From NCBI GenBank assembly GCA_963715895.1, contig OY970284.1, positions 2,418,001 through 2,482,000 on the forward strand: a stretch of DNA of 64,000 nt, given 5' to 3'. This document shows, one piece after another, positions 1 to 8,148 of the stretch. The DNA comes from JADGNZ01 sp963715895 (GTDB lineage Bacteria > Acidobacteriota > Thermoanaerobaculia > Gp7-AA8). The notes beneath the pieces were generated by a model. That model made no database searches. It was not told the DNA's origin and was given only the letters and a program-made list of their open reading frames with translations. Positions within the stretch are counted from its first letter, which is position 1. The number at the start of each line of letters is the position of its first letter. The position numbers were made by a program, and so were the translations under genes.

Positions 1-1
1 T

Positions 2-409
2 ATCATTGATGCCTCAGACAGTCCAAGGGGGAAGGAACGGTTAGCGATGCTACGACGCGACGTTGAATCACAATATTTCGATCAGTATCTTGATGCCTTG
101 CATTCAGGTCCGAACGACGCGTTCTACTACTGCCACAAGGATACGTGGCCGAATTGGCTGTCGGACGTGGTGTTTTTTGGACTACAAGACGAAGGTCCGA
201 TTCGCTGGCTGTGGGGCGTAACTACGAGCTATTCTTCCGGAGACGAACTTATACTCATGCGTCTTCATAGACTTGGCGCCAAGAAGCCACCCAAACACCT
301 GCCATTACCGTGGCGGCTCTGCAACCTGGATGATCTCGCTCTTCCACCAGAGCGCGTGCTTAGTAGGATGCTACCCCTAGACGGCCTTGGCGCCGCTGAA
401 CTGCAATGA
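2..409 (+). CDS. Hypothetical protein, 5' end outside the window
   Basis: The frame is open from the first bases of the window and ends at 409, so the gene probably begins upstream; an internal ATG at 47 is the first start inside the window. The product is acidic and rich in Trp and aromatic residues, with no signal peptide, membrane segment or domain I can name. Its stop overlaps the start of the KamA-like gene by four bases (ATGA), so the two are almost certainly co-transcribed and translationally coupled. A role accessory to the radical SAM enzyme is possible, but nothing in the sequence proves it. Confidence 0.55.
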   Translation: MIDASDSPRGKERLAMLRRDVESQYFDQYLDALHSGPNDAFYYCHKDTWPNWLSDVVFFGLQDEGPIRWLWGVTTSYSSGDELILMRLHRLGAKKPPKHLPLPWRLCNLDDLALPPERVLSRMLPLDGLGAAELQ

Positions 410-1614
410 ACCGAACGAGTCGGGATCTTTCGCCGTGGTCAACCGTCACCGAAGTCGATTGGAACTCGTGGACATGGCAACTGCGTAACGCACTTCATTC
501 GGTTGACGATCTCAACGCAGCTTTGCAGTGGACTGGCGCGCCGGTCGTTCCGGAGTCAGATGCTCTCCGTGAGCTGACCGTTCATGGGTTCGAGTTCAAG
601 GTAACGCCACACATGATTCTAGCGCTGCAAGATGCATTGAATCGCGATGTTCGCGGTGCGTGGATGGCGTTTTCTTCTTGTTTCGTGCCGACAGAAGGTG
701 AACATCTCCGCTCAGGCATCGAATCTGGCGACGATCGCATAGGCGAAGAGGAGCCGCAGGCGAATCCGGTTCACGCGATTACGAGTTTCTACGAGAATCG
801 CGCTCTTTTTCGCGTAACGCACATGTGCGCAGCGTATTGCCGATATTGTTTTCGCCGCCGGATGGTCGGTGACGGCGAGGGAGCGTGGAATCGTCGCGAG
901 ATCGAAGAGGGCATTGCATTTGTCGCGCGGACCCCGGCTGTGCGAGAGGTCATCCTGTCCGGCGGCGATCCCTTTATTCTGAGTGACGACCGCCTTCGGT
1001 ATGTCATCGATTCATTGCGCGCTATTCCGCATGTCCGTCGGTTGCGGATCGATACCAAGGTCCTCACGATGATGCCGCAACGGATCACGCCGCAACTCGT
1101 TGACGTCCTTGCCTCGGCGAAGCCGTTCTACGTGATAAGTCACTTCACGCATCCATATGAGTTAACGGAAGAGGTGCTTCAGGCGTGTGCCCGACTGGTT
1201 GATCGTGGGATAATCGTCGGTTCCCACACGCCGATGCTGCGTGGCGTGACGGACAGCGCCGATGTACTGTGTGAGCTATTTGAGACTCTTGTCGATCACC
1301 GCGTCCTCCCGTATTACCTTATTCATTTCATTCCGACCGCATGGACAGAACATTTCCGCGTTCCTCTGGAGGAGGCTCTCGACATTGTTCGGGGGGTGCA
1401 GGCTAAGTGCGGTGGATTGAGTGTGCCAGCGTTCATCGTCTATCTGCCCGACGCCGGAGGGAAGGTCGTTCTATCACCGAACTACTTGGTCAGGAGAGTG
1501 CCCGCTGGTTACATATTCAAGGCTCACGACGGCCGAGAGATCCTGTATGAAGAATCGGATGTTCCCGCGGCTACTTCGACAATCGGGGGCAACCCTGCGG
1601 AGCGAACACCGTAA
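406..1614 (+). CDS. kamA: KamA family radical SAM protein (lysine 2,3-aminomutase-like)
   Basis: A 402-residue protein close to the usual length of lysine 2,3-aminomutase. The radical SAM motif CxxxCxxC is at Cys141, Cys145 and Cys148 (CAAYCRYC), followed by the SAM-binding SGGDP motif near residue 185. A PDAGGK motif places the PLP-binding lysine at about Lys353, as in the PGGGGK motif of the family. The enzymes use a 4Fe-4S cluster, SAM and PLP to move an alpha-amino group to the beta carbon. The substrate (free lysine, another amino acid, or an EF-P lysine as in EpmB) cannot be fixed from sequence. It is longer than EpmB, and no efp gene is present here. The start overlaps the preceding gene. 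Confidence 0.85.
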   Translation: MNRTSRDLSPWSTVTEVDWNSWTWQLRNALHSVDDLNAALQWTGAPVVPESDALRELTVHGFEFKVTPHMILALQDALNRDVRGAWMAFSSCFVPTEGEHLRSGIESGDDRIGEEEPQANPVHAITSFYENRALFRVTHMCAAYCRYCFRRRMVGDGEGAWNRREIEEGIAFVARTPAVREVILSGGDPFILSDDRLRYVIDSLRAIPHVRRLRIDTKVLTMMPQRITPQLVDVLASAKPFYVISHFTHPYELTEEVLQACARLVDRGIIVGSHTPMLRGVTDSADVLCELFETLVDHRVLPYYLIHFIPTAWTEHFRVPLEEALDIVRGVQAKCGGLSVPAFIVYLPDAGGKVVLSPNYLVRRVPAGYIFKAHDGREILYEESDVPAATSTIGGNPAERTP

Positions 1615-1796
1615 TTGTTTTCTCTCTCGCGATAAGCGCCATGGCGTGGCCCAGAAGTCTACTTCACTCCTAAACTCGCTGCGTGGCTTGCGCTCGGAGC
1701 TACGTCAGAGCCGTGCCGGCCGCGGAGCCCGGCGGGATTTGAAGGGGCCGGGCCTTCGTTTCGCCAAATGAGGCGAATGCTGGAACCGACATCGCG

Positions 1797-1825
1797 TTGA
1801 CGTACGCGATTGGCGTAGGTACGCT
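1797..1825 (+). promoter_or_regulatory. Possible promoter/operator of the VapB-like gene
   Basis: A TTGACG at 1798-1803 and a TACGCT at 1820-1825 are 16 to 17 bases apart and end just before the start codon at 1834. The spacer holds an inverted repeat, TACGC-N5-GCGTA, and TACGC recurs in the -10 region. VapB antitoxins usually repress their own promoter through such short palindromes, so this may be the operator. This is a visual call only. Confidence 0.3.
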
Positions 1826-1833
1826 GGCATACC

Positions 1834-2064
1834 ATGAGGCGGACCACGGTGAAGCTCCAGGACGATCTGGACGCGAAGTTGCGTCACGAGGCCACGTGCA
1901 GCGGTAGCACGATCGCAGACGTCACACGAGAGGCGATCGAAGCGCATGGGGACCGAAGCGCGCGACGGAACCTCATCGCGACGAAGGCGGGGCGAAGCGG
2001 ACGGCGTGACACGGCACGCCACATCGAGGAAGTCATCCGGCAGGGGGCCCGCCGATCACGCTGA
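1834..2064 (+). CDS. VapB-type ribbon-helix-helix antitoxin
   Basis: A 76-residue protein with the opening RRTTVKLQDDLDAKL typical of ribbon-helix-helix (CopG/Arc-like) antitoxins. A helix-rich segment containing SGSTIADVTREAIEAH follows, then a basic C-terminus. VapB proteins bind their own operator through this N-terminal fold and neutralise a PIN-domain toxin through the C-terminus. The toxin frame that should follow survives only as a short remnant starting at about 2055, so this is an orphan antitoxin of a decayed module. The start follows a candidate operator. Confidence 0.6.
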   Translation: MRRTTVKLQDDLDAKLRHEATCSGSTIADVTREAIEAHGDRSARRNLIATKAGRSGRRDTARHIEEVIRQGARRSR

Positions 2065-2144
2065 TCGTCGATTCCGGTGCGCTCTAAGCGTACGTCGTCC
2101 AGTCTTTCCGCACTTCGAGCCCTACGATCACCGAGAAGAAATGA
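2055..2144 (+). pseudogene. Remnant of a VapC PIN-domain toxin start
   Basis: In the frame shifted from the antitoxin, the sequence reads ITLIVDSGAL, then a TAA at 2085-2087, then AYVVQSF, ending at a TGA at 2142. VDSGAL with its Asp is the characteristic opening of PIN-domain toxins (usually VDTSAL or VDTGALYA), and the TAA falls where Tyr often stands. Nothing resembling the rest of a PIN domain follows; the sequence runs into a tandem repeat. I read this as a truncated, stop-containing toxin gene. Confidence 0.4.
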
Positions 2145-2189
2145 GGTGAGGGTGGGCTCCGGGAGTGATATCACCTGCTCGCGAAGTCG

Positions 2190-2547
2190 ATTGATGGCCT
2201 CGTTGAGCCCATGAATGGCCTCGCGGAGTTCATGAATGGCCTCGTGGAGCCCATGAATGGCCTCGTGGAGCCCATGAATGGCCTCGTGGAGCCCATGAAT
2301 GGCCTCGTTGAGCCCATGAATGGCCTCATGGAGCCCATGAATGGCCTCGTGGAGCCCATGAATGGCCTCATGGAGCCCATGAATGGCCTCGTGGAGCCCA
2401 TGAATGGTCTCGGTGGAGCCGATGAATGGCCTTGTGGAGCCCATGAATGGCCTCGTGGAGCCCATGAATGGCCTGGTGGAGCCCATGAATGGCCTCGCGG
2501 AGCCCGTGAATGGCCTTGTGGAGCCCATGAATGGCCTCCGGGGGTCG
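2190..2547. repeat. 21-bp tandem repeat array, 17 units
   Basis: Seventeen head-to-tail units with core ATGGCCTCGTGGAGCCC run without interruption. Nearly all are exactly 21 bp; the unit at 2400-2421 carries one extra base. Variation is concentrated at the GTGG/GTTG/CATG/GCGG position. Because 21 is a multiple of three, frames on both strands stay open (for example MNGLVEP repeated). The single-base insertion breaks the periodic frame, so I do not believe it is coding. The array is followed 200 bp later by a strong terminator-like hairpin. Confidence 0.9.
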
Positions 2548-2744
2548 GTGAACCCCTCCGGTGTCAACGGCCATCCAACTTTCCCGCCGGTCGGCCAGCT
2601 AAAAATCCCCCCTCTGGCCGATCAGCGCATCGCCATCTTTGCTCGGGTGCGAATTTTTTTACCAGCACCCTCGCTCCAGACTGCGCGAAAAAGGAACATT
2701 TCCGGCACATCGCCACGCCTCCGTAGAGAGCGAAATGCCTCGTA

Positions 2745-2770
2745 TGGGACTTATAAGTCCCACTTTTTTT
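2745..2770 (+). terminator. Intrinsic terminator downstream of the 21-bp array
   Basis: TGGGACTTATAAGTCCCA (2745-2762) is a perfect palindrome followed at once by C and seven T residues, the classic form of a rho-independent terminator for plus-strand transcription. No plus-strand gene lies between the toxin remnant and this site, so it would end a transcript that includes the tandem array. Confidence 0.65.
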
Positions 2771-3038
2771 CTGGGTAGGGATTCTCCGTCCTCACGTCTC
2801 TCCTCCTCACGAGACGGACGCAACCAGCCTCAGACGCCAATCGCCGCGGAACGGCTTTGAGCCTGTGCGGTTCCTTTGTGGAGCGCGTTTCTGCGGGCTG
2901 CGTCGCTCCCCGTCATACCCGAACGGCACGCGTACGAGTGCCGCATGCCTGGAGGCTCCTGATCAGGGCCGTCCGGGTAACCCGGCCGTGCGTCCGCGCG
3001 TGTGGCGCGAGCTCGCGGCCTTCAACAGGAGGACGCAG

Positions 3039-3689
3039 ATGTCCACGATGAAAGCCACGGGGGATGTGCCGCAGCCACCGGCCGATCCGGTGCCGGCACA
3101 GACCCCAACCATCGCCCATTATCAGCAGATCGCCGCGAATCTGGCCAAGTCCCTCGACGAGATGCTGGCGCTCATCCCCAGTTTCGCGGAGGCCCACCCC
3201 GACACGACGATCTTCGTCGGCAGGCACCAGAATGTGCCGTTGGAGTTCATCGCCACGGCCGTGGCCGCGGTCGAGGCCAACCCCGAGCTGCAGGGGGGTA
3301 CCTTCGATGCCACCGAGGCCCGCGATGCCCTGCAGTTCATCGACGCTTTCCGCCCGATGGCGGACCGTCTCGCCGCGGCGACAAAGAACCTCACCTTCAG
3401 CATCAACTCCCGGAAGGCAAACGCCGGCACTGGAGCGTTAGAGGTCTATGCCATCGCCAAGCGTGTCGCGCTCAATCCCCTGAGCACGACCGTGGCTTCG
3501 CACGTCGGAAACCTGAAGCGCGACCTGGGAAGACACGGCGGCGTAAGAAAGAAGCAGCAGACGCCGGCCCCTGGCACTCCCGCTCCGCTTCCCGTTTCCA
3601 CCATTCCCATGGAGTCAGTCATCGGAGGGCTCACCGTAGACGAGCAGGGACGAGCAGGCATGACCGCGTGGCCCGCGGTCATGCCCTGA
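3039..3689 (+). CDS. Hypothetical protein, about 216 residues
   Basis: The frame is open further upstream, but ATG 3039 is preceded at 3027-3032 by a perfect AGGAGG with six-base spacing, so I place the start there. The N-terminus is Pro-rich (residues 6-22), the middle is mostly predicted helix, and the tail is Lys/Arg- and Pro-rich. There is no signal peptide or membrane segment, so it is likely cytoplasmic. I do not recognise the family. It is followed after 31 bp by a small gene with its own good ribosome binding site, and both may share the terminator-like hairpin at 4003. Confidence 0.65.
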   Translation: MSTMKATGDVPQPPADPVPAQTPTIAHYQQIAANLAKSLDEMLALIPSFAEAHPDTTIFVGRHQNVPLEFIATAVAAVEANPELQGGTFDATEARDALQFIDAFRPMADRLAAATKNLTFSINSRKANAGTGALEVYAIAKRVALNPLSTTVASHVGNLKRDLGRHGGVRKKQQTPAPGTPAPLPVSTIPMESVIGGLTVDEQGRAGMTAWPAVMP

Positions 3690-3720
3690 CACTCACCCCA
3701 TCCTGAGAGAAAGGAGTTCC

Positions 3721-3858
3721 ATGTCGCGTAAGAAAGTACAACATCCGTCATGCCCTGTCATCCCGCTGCACATGCAGCGGCACCTGGCCGAGCATGGGGA
3801 CGACGAACGGACTGCGGTGGTGGCGATGGCGGCCGTCCCGCTGGTCCCGGAGACCTGA
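3721..3858 (+). CDS. Small protein, 45 residues, possibly a truncated larger ORF
   Basis: ATG 3721 follows AAGGAG with suitable spacing and encodes a short basic-to-acidic peptide beginning MSRKKVQHP. After the TGA at 3856-3858 the same frame stays open for 36 more codons to 3969 and reads like protein (RVAISVFGERLDGVTATFKAGN). The TGA may therefore be a nonsense mutation, for example of a Trp codon, within an 83-codon gene. It follows the 3039 gene in the same direction. Function unknown. Confidence 0.45.
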   Translation: MSRKKVQHPSCPVIPLHMQRHLAEHGDDERTAVVAMAAVPLVPET

Positions 3859-4002
3859 CGCGTCGCGATCAGCGTCTTCGGGGAGAGGCTGGACGGCGTG
3901 ACCGCCACCTTCAAGGCGGGCAACGAACCTCGCCGTCGGCGACGGCGGATAGACGCCGACAGGCGATGAAGCCCCAAGCTCCCGCTAGGCTGATGCAGTA
4001 GA

Positions 4003-4027
4003 GCCGGGGCCCGGTGCGGGCCCCGGC
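4003..4027 (+). terminator. GC-rich hairpin, probable terminator
   Basis: GCCGGGGCCC and GGGCCCCGGC form a perfect 10-bp stem around the loop GGTGC, followed by ATTTGCT. The T tract is weak, but the stem sits just after the 3039-3969 coding region and before a different repeat element, a sensible place for a terminator. Confidence 0.5.
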
Positions 4028-4113
4028 ATTTGCTGCTACAAACGAAAAAAGAAACGAATGTCATGAGACATGACAGCGAGGAAGGTGCTTTTGAGAGTAT
4101 CGACCCTCGCGAG

Positions 4114-4204
4114 GGGGTCAGGTCCAAAGTCGAAAGCGCCGACGCGTGTTTGTCGCATTGCCGATGGCCAGTCTTTCGGCACCCTCGACTTTGGACCTGA
4201 CCCC
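4114..4204. repeat. 91-bp inverted-repeat element (GGGGTCAGGTCC ends)
   Basis: GGGGTCAGGTCCAAAGTCGA at 4114-4133 is repeated as its exact reverse complement at 4185-4204, with about 51 bp between the arms. A diverged copy with the same left arm lies at 61761-61846. Such short non-coding elements with long terminal arms look like REPIN or MITE units mobilised in trans. No transposase is inside. Confidence 0.75.
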
Positions 4205-4281
4205 GAGTTTCCATTCCACTAATTTCGGCTACAAGGGTAGGGAAATACCTCCAGGGAGACACTCCTAGATCGGGATAGCGA

Positions 4282-4956
4282 ATGCCTGACACAGCCTGCC
4301 CTTTGTGCGGAGAAAACTTGCCAGAGGGGATACGTGTGTGCAAGAACTGCAAGTATCTCGTTAGTGCCACGGCAGCATGTGTGTCCTGCGGAGACCTTAT
4401 CCCGCATAAAGCGAAAAAGTGCATGCATTGCCAGAGCTATCAGGACTGGCGCCGCTGGTTCGGCAACGGTGCGGCGACGCTGGCTTCCCTTACGACTCTC
4501 GTATCCGTCATCGGCCTCATCATGAGTACTGTCTCCAACGCCGTGCCGCGGTCGGTTACTTCCGCGGCGATCGTCGGCTCCACATCAGAACATCTGTTGG
4601 TGGCCGTCATCAACTCGGGCAATGCGGCCTCCGTGACGCGAAACTTCTCGATCAAGGCGGATCATGACATCGTAACGTTCGGCGACCTCTGGACATTAAA
4701 GGAAGACGAGCCGAAGCGGTTTCTGAAGTCTCGCGACTCGAACGTCCTACATTTTTTTGTCGGCGCCGTGGTTCGCAATGCCAAGGCTACGAGTCCGGAT
4801 TTCTGGCGCCAATATGGCACCACGCCAATTCACTTGCAAGGTATCGCCGTGGAGTCCAATGGCTCCCGGAAGGAACTTCACGACGAGGCGACCCTGGGGG
4901 ACATCCGGACGCTGGTGGAGGACAAATGCGCCGACTGCAAAGACGCTACGCACTGA
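4282..4956 (+). CDS. Double zinc-ribbon, membrane-anchored protein
   Basis: A 224-residue protein with two N-terminal zinc-ribbon knuckle pairs: CPLC (6-9) with CKNC (about 21-24), and CVSC (about 33-36) with CMHC (about 48-51). One hydrophobic helix follows at about residues 63-85, then about 140 residues of beta-rich sequence. The expected topology is zinc ribbons in the cytoplasm and a C-terminal domain outside. A second Cys pair, CADC, lies near the C-terminus. The 3' end overlaps the next gene by 31 bases, so the two form an operon. A 91-bp inverted-repeat element lies directly upstream. Function unknown. Confidence 0.7.
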   Translation: MPDTACPLCGENLPEGIRVCKNCKYLVSATAACVSCGDLIPHKAKKCMHCQSYQDWRRWFGNGAATLASLTTLVSVIGLIMSTVSNAVPRSVTSAAIVGSTSEHLLVAVINSGNAASVTRNFSIKADHDIVTFGDLWTLKEDEPKRFLKSRDSNVLHFFVGAVVRNAKATSPDFWRQYGTTPIHLQGIAVESNGSRKELHDEATLGDIRTLVEDKCADCKDATH

Positions 4957-5600
4957 TCTTCTTGATGACGTTGGTTGCGCTTCTTCTGCACGCGGAAAAC
5001 ACGTCCAAGCGTCATCTGATAGCGCTCAGGTGCCCGCAGTCGCAGGTCCATTGCCGCGTTTTCGATCAAGATGGCAAACAAATTTCGGACTTCTCCTGGA
5101 ATCTGAACACGAGCAATGATCTGATCGACGTTAGGGATCCGCTGCAATCCATCGAGGCGTCAAGACGCTACGTGGTAACCAGTTCTTCGAGGGGATGCAT
5201 TCAAGGACAAAGCGATTTTGATGAGAAAACAGGCGCGCCCGTAAACAGGTTCAATATGCCATGCGGCAACGAACGTCCGATCGACCTTCGCATCACTTCG
5301 GAGCCCGCGGCTAGGTTCGTGGTCCGTTGGGAGATCCCAACTCAATCCGGCCGGACCTGCCACTGGGAAATGACTCTGAAAAGCGGTTCGCTCATCGAGT
5401 ACTACACATCAGACGAAAAATTGATTATCGATGCGACGGCGATCAACGATCCAAACATAACCGGCCACCTGGAGCTGGACTGGGATCATGTACCGCTCAC
5501 CAAGACCACCATTTCCAATCCCGGTCGTGCGAAGTGGAGCGGCCCTGACATTGACAAGAGACAGTTGAAGACGTTCACGATTGAACCGTTGCCGCGATGA
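4926..5600 (+). CDS. Secreted or membrane-anchored hypothetical protein
   Basis: A 224-residue protein whose first 24 residues (MRRLQRRYALIFLMTLVALL onward) form a positively charged start and a hydrophobic stretch, a signal peptide or N-terminal anchor. The remainder is beta-rich with four Cys residues (in LRCPQ, VHCRV, RGCIQ and MPCGN) that could form disulfides outside the cytoplasm. It overlaps the zinc-ribbon gene by 31 bases and probably works with its external domain. No family recognised. Confidence 0.6.
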   Translation: MRRLQRRYALIFLMTLVALLLHAENTSKRHLIALRCPQSQVHCRVFDQDGKQISDFSWNLNTSNDLIDVRDPLQSIEASRRYVVTSSSRGCIQGQSDFDEKTGAPVNRFNMPCGNERPIDLRITSEPAARFVVRWEIPTQSGRTCHWEMTLKSGSLIEYYTSDEKLIIDATAINDPNITGHLELDWDHVPLTKTTISNPGRAKWSGPDIDKRQLKTFTIEPLPR

Positions 5601-5671
5601 GCCAGCCTCCTGCTTCTCGTCGATACGTCGGTCTTCTCAAAATCCGTTGAGCACTGGAGAAGCGAGCGCGC

Positions 5672-6874
5672 TCACTTCACCCTCAACCCCTCCAACCCCC
5701 GCAACACCAACCCCCGTCGCCAGCGCAACGGTTGGTTCATCAATCGCAGATGGGGGAAGGTTCGTAGCAGGGCGCGAATCGCGATCTGCCCCTCCATCCG
5801 CGCCAGCGGGGCGCCGAGGCAGTAGTGGATGCCGAGGCCGAAGGAGAGGTGGCGGTTGGGGTCGCGGAGGAGGTTGAGGTGGTTGGGATCGTCGAAGACC
5901 GTCTCGTCGCGGTTGGCGGAGGCGAGGACGGCGTAGACGAGGGCGCCGGCGGGGAGGGGGGTGCCGGCGAAGGTGAGGGGCTCGCGGGCGTAGCGTTCCG
6001 TCGCGGTTTCGAGAGGGCTGCCGAAGCGGAGGAGCTCTTCGACGGCGGTAGCGATGATCGACGGGTCGTCGCGCAGGCGTTGCATTTCCTACGGATGTTG
6101 CAGCAGGGCCAGCGTGCCGTTGCCGATCAGGTTCACGGTGGTCTCGTGGCCGGCGATGAGGAGGAGGAAGATCATCGACAGGAGCTCGTCATCGCTGAGG
6201 CGATCGTCGGATTCGTGGGCCCATTCGTGTTCGACGACGAGGGCGGTGACGAGATCATCGGCCGGCCGCGAGCGCTTCAAGGCGATCAGGCGGCGGATGT
6301 AGCGGATGAAGGCCATCACGTTCGGAATGGCGCGCAGCGTCGACCACTTCGAATGATTCGCGGCGACGATGGACTGCGACCAGCGATGGAATCGATGCTG
6401 CTGCTCCGCGGGGACGCCGAGCATTTCGGCGATGACGATGGTCGGTAGCGGCAGGGCGAAGTCGGCGATGACGTCCATCCGTTTGCGTCGTTGCATCGCC
6501 GCCAGCAGGTCGCTGGCTATTGCTTCGACGCGATCGCGCAGCATCTCGACGAAACGCGGCGTGAAGGCCTTCTGGACGATGCTCCGCAGGCGCGTGTGGT
6601 CCGGTGGCTCGAGGTCGAGCATGTTGCGCGACAGCGGGCGGAACATGGCCGGCATCCACGGCTCGCGGTAGCTCTTGTCGCCCGCGATGACATTGGCGGG
6701 CGATTTCACGAAGCGCTCGTCTTTCAGCAGGGCGAGCACGTCGGCGTATCGCGTGACCAGCCAAGCGCGTTGGCGGCCGGGCAGCAGGACCTCGTGCACC
6801 GGCGACTCGCGCCGGAGCTGGGCGTAGTAGGGGAAGGGGTCGGCTTTGAAGGTGGGGCTGGTGATGTCGGGCAT
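5672..6874 (-). pseudogene. Cytochrome P450, interrupted by one in-frame amber codon
   Basis: Read from ATG 6874, the frame gives a normal 400-residue bacterial P450 apart from a TAG at 6089-6091 between LLQHP and EMQRLRDDP. Upstream are the substrate-side region and the I-helix oxygen motif AGHETT. Downstream are the K-helix ExxR (EELLR) and the heme-binding loop FGLGIHYCLG with its Cys ligand. Every hallmark is intact, so the stop is recent, or a sequencing or assembly error. An ATG just after it could at most restart a fragment without the I-helix. Reaction and substrate cannot be inferred, and no ferredoxin or reductase gene is adjacent. A palindrome pair lies just upstream. Confidence 0.85.
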
Positions 6875-6957
6875 GGCTGGGTTGGTGCGATCATTATGAC
6901 GACGAGGGTTGTCGTCACTGTTTGCTTCAGCCGTCGAAAGGCGCGGCTTCGCCGCCG

Positions 6958-7056
6958 GGCACAGACAAGAGTGTCTGTGCCACATTGGAACGGCGAAGAC
7001 TCCACACCTCAGCAAATGCCGAGGGGTAATGTGGCACAGACACTCTTGTCCGTGCC
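6958..7056. repeat. Inverted pair of family A palindromes
   Basis: Two 24-bp hairpins of the form GGCACAGACA-N4-TGTCTGTGCC lie at 6958-6981 (loop AGAG) and 7033-7056 (loop CTCT, one mismatch), in inverted orientation with CACATT/AATGTG on their inner sides. This is the layout of REP/BIME elements. The same family recurs at 30097-30198, 42246-42344 and inside nifJ at 57834-57923. Confidence 0.9.
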
Positions 7057-7080
7057 GTGCGGCGTAGCAGCGCGGTATCG

Positions 7081-7509
7081 CTACGGCTCCGTCACGATGA
7101 TCTGCCCCGACATGGCCGGCTGGTGCATCGTGCAGTAGAAGGGGTAGACGCCTTCGTCGTGGAAGGTCATGACGTAGGTTGTCTTCGACAACGGCGCGAA
7201 CTTCGTCTGCAGGAGGACGTGGTTTTTCGGGTCGGTGAGCATGAAGTCGTGTTCGTCGTCGGGTTGGAGGTTCCAGAAGGTGATCTGCGTCGGTTGGTCG
7301 CGGCGGACGGCGAAGGTTGCTGGCGAAAACGCATAGACCTCTCCGAACTGCTTGACCGTCACTGCCGGGCCGGTTTCCTTGATGGCTACGCCGACCGTCG
7401 TCACCAGCACGCGGGCGCTGGCCTTGCCGGCGCGGGCGATGGTGACGCCGTGTGGCCGAGGGGCGTGACAGGCGAGAAGCAGGATCGGGATGAGCAGCAG
7501 ACGCTTCAT
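7081..7509 (-). CDS. Cupredoxin-domain lipoprotein
   Basis: From ATG 7509 the protein starts MKRLLLIPILLLACHA, a lipoprotein signal peptide with a lipobox Cys near residue 14. The mature part is a single cupredoxin fold of about 100 residues. His in DDEHDF and the C-terminal YCTMHQPAM (Cys, His and Met ligands) form a type 1 or related copper site, as in plastocyanin-like domains and the CuA-type tail of nitrous oxide reductase. It is probably a periplasmic or surface electron carrier or copper protein. It diverges from doxX; the palindrome pair at 6958-7056 separates it from the P450. Confidence 0.75.
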   Translation of the reverse strand: MKRLLLIPILLLACHAPRPHGVTIARAGKASARVLVTTVGVAIKETGPAVTVKQFGEVYAFSPATFAVRRDQPTQITFWNLQPDDEHDFMLTDPKNHVLLQTKFAPLSKTTYVMTFHDEGVYPFYCTMHQPAMSGQIIVTEP

Positions 7510-7674
7510 GCCGCGCATAGTGACAAAGGAGGACACATGATGTCGACCAGGATGACAGTGAATTGAGGCGCGCTTAACCTCCATTTCACTCCTGACACGG
7601 CACCAGTCATGTGACAATTGACGATCCTCCGAGAACCCCCCGACAGCCCTCCGTGCCGTTCATGAGGTGAGTTG

Positions 7675-8139
7675 ATGCGAACGAACAAAGTCGAAGTCGA
7701 TCCGCGCTCCATCTTTGTCATCCGGTTGCTGGTGGGGTGGGTGTTCCTGGCGGAAGGCATCCTCAAGTTCACGCGTCCCGAGGCGCTCGGGATCGGCCGG
7801 TTCGCGAAGATCGGCTTCGTCTCGCCCGGTCTGCTGGCCTCGTTCGTCGGCTGGGTGGAGATCATCTGCGGGGCGTTGATCCTGTTGGGGCTCTTCACGC
7901 GGCTGGCGAGCGTGCCGCTTCTCATCGACATCACCGTGGCCATCGTCACCACCAAGCTCCCCATCCTGCTCGGTCACGGTTTCTGGGGACTCGCCGATCC
8001 AACGACAAAACCGTTTGGCTGGGGAACGATGCTGCACGAGGCGCGCACCGACATTTCCATGCTCCTGGGGCTCGTGTTCCTGCTCATCGCCGGGGCCGGC
8101 CGATGGTCGGCGGATTCCGCGATCATCGAGCGGCGCTGA
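7675..8139 (+). CDS. DoxX family membrane protein
   Basis: A 154-residue protein with four hydrophobic helices, the first containing VGWVFLAEGILKF and the second the conserved GWVEIICGALILLG, typical of the DoxX/TQO small subunit-like family. Members are small inner-membrane proteins, several linked to quinone or thiosulfate metabolism or to redox homeostasis; the specific role is unknown. GAGGTGAG at 7664-7671 precedes ATG 7675; a TTG directly before it gives an alternative start. It is convergent with the gene at 8149 with a gap of only nine bases. Confidence 0.75.
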   Translation: MRTNKVEVDPRSIFVIRLLVGWVFLAEGILKFTRPEALGIGRFAKIGFVSPGLLASFVGWVEIICGALILLGLFTRLASVPLLIDITVAIVTTKLPILLGHGFWGLADPTTKPFGWGTMLHEARTDISMLLGLVFLLIAGAGRWSADSAIIERR

Positions 8140-8148
8140 GTCGATTCC

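Noticed and set aside
2171..2778. Repetitive proteins such as MNGLVEP or IHGLHEA repeats encoded by the 21-bp array
   Set aside because: Frames are open on both strands only because 21 is a multiple of three; one unit has an extra base that breaks the periodic frame, and no signal or ribosome binding site favours any of them.
3856..3858. Selenocysteine at the TGA of the small gene
   Set aside because: No clear SECIS-like hairpin directly follows the codon, and the family is unknown; simple termination or mutation is more likely.
6089..6091. Pyrrolysine or other recoding of the TAG in the P450 gene
   Set aside because: No recoding signal or pyl gene is visible, and P450 proteins have no such residue here; a nonsense mutation or error is simpler.
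5825..7138. Plus-strand open frames opposite the P450 gene
   Set aside because: They are rich in Gly, Val, Glu and Arg, lack domains and lie opposite a clear P450, so they are shadows.
7537..7566. Nine-residue leader peptide (MMSTRMTVN) upstream of doxX
   Set aside because: It has a good AGGAGG, but no attenuator-like hairpins or regulatory codon run follow, so it is not supported.
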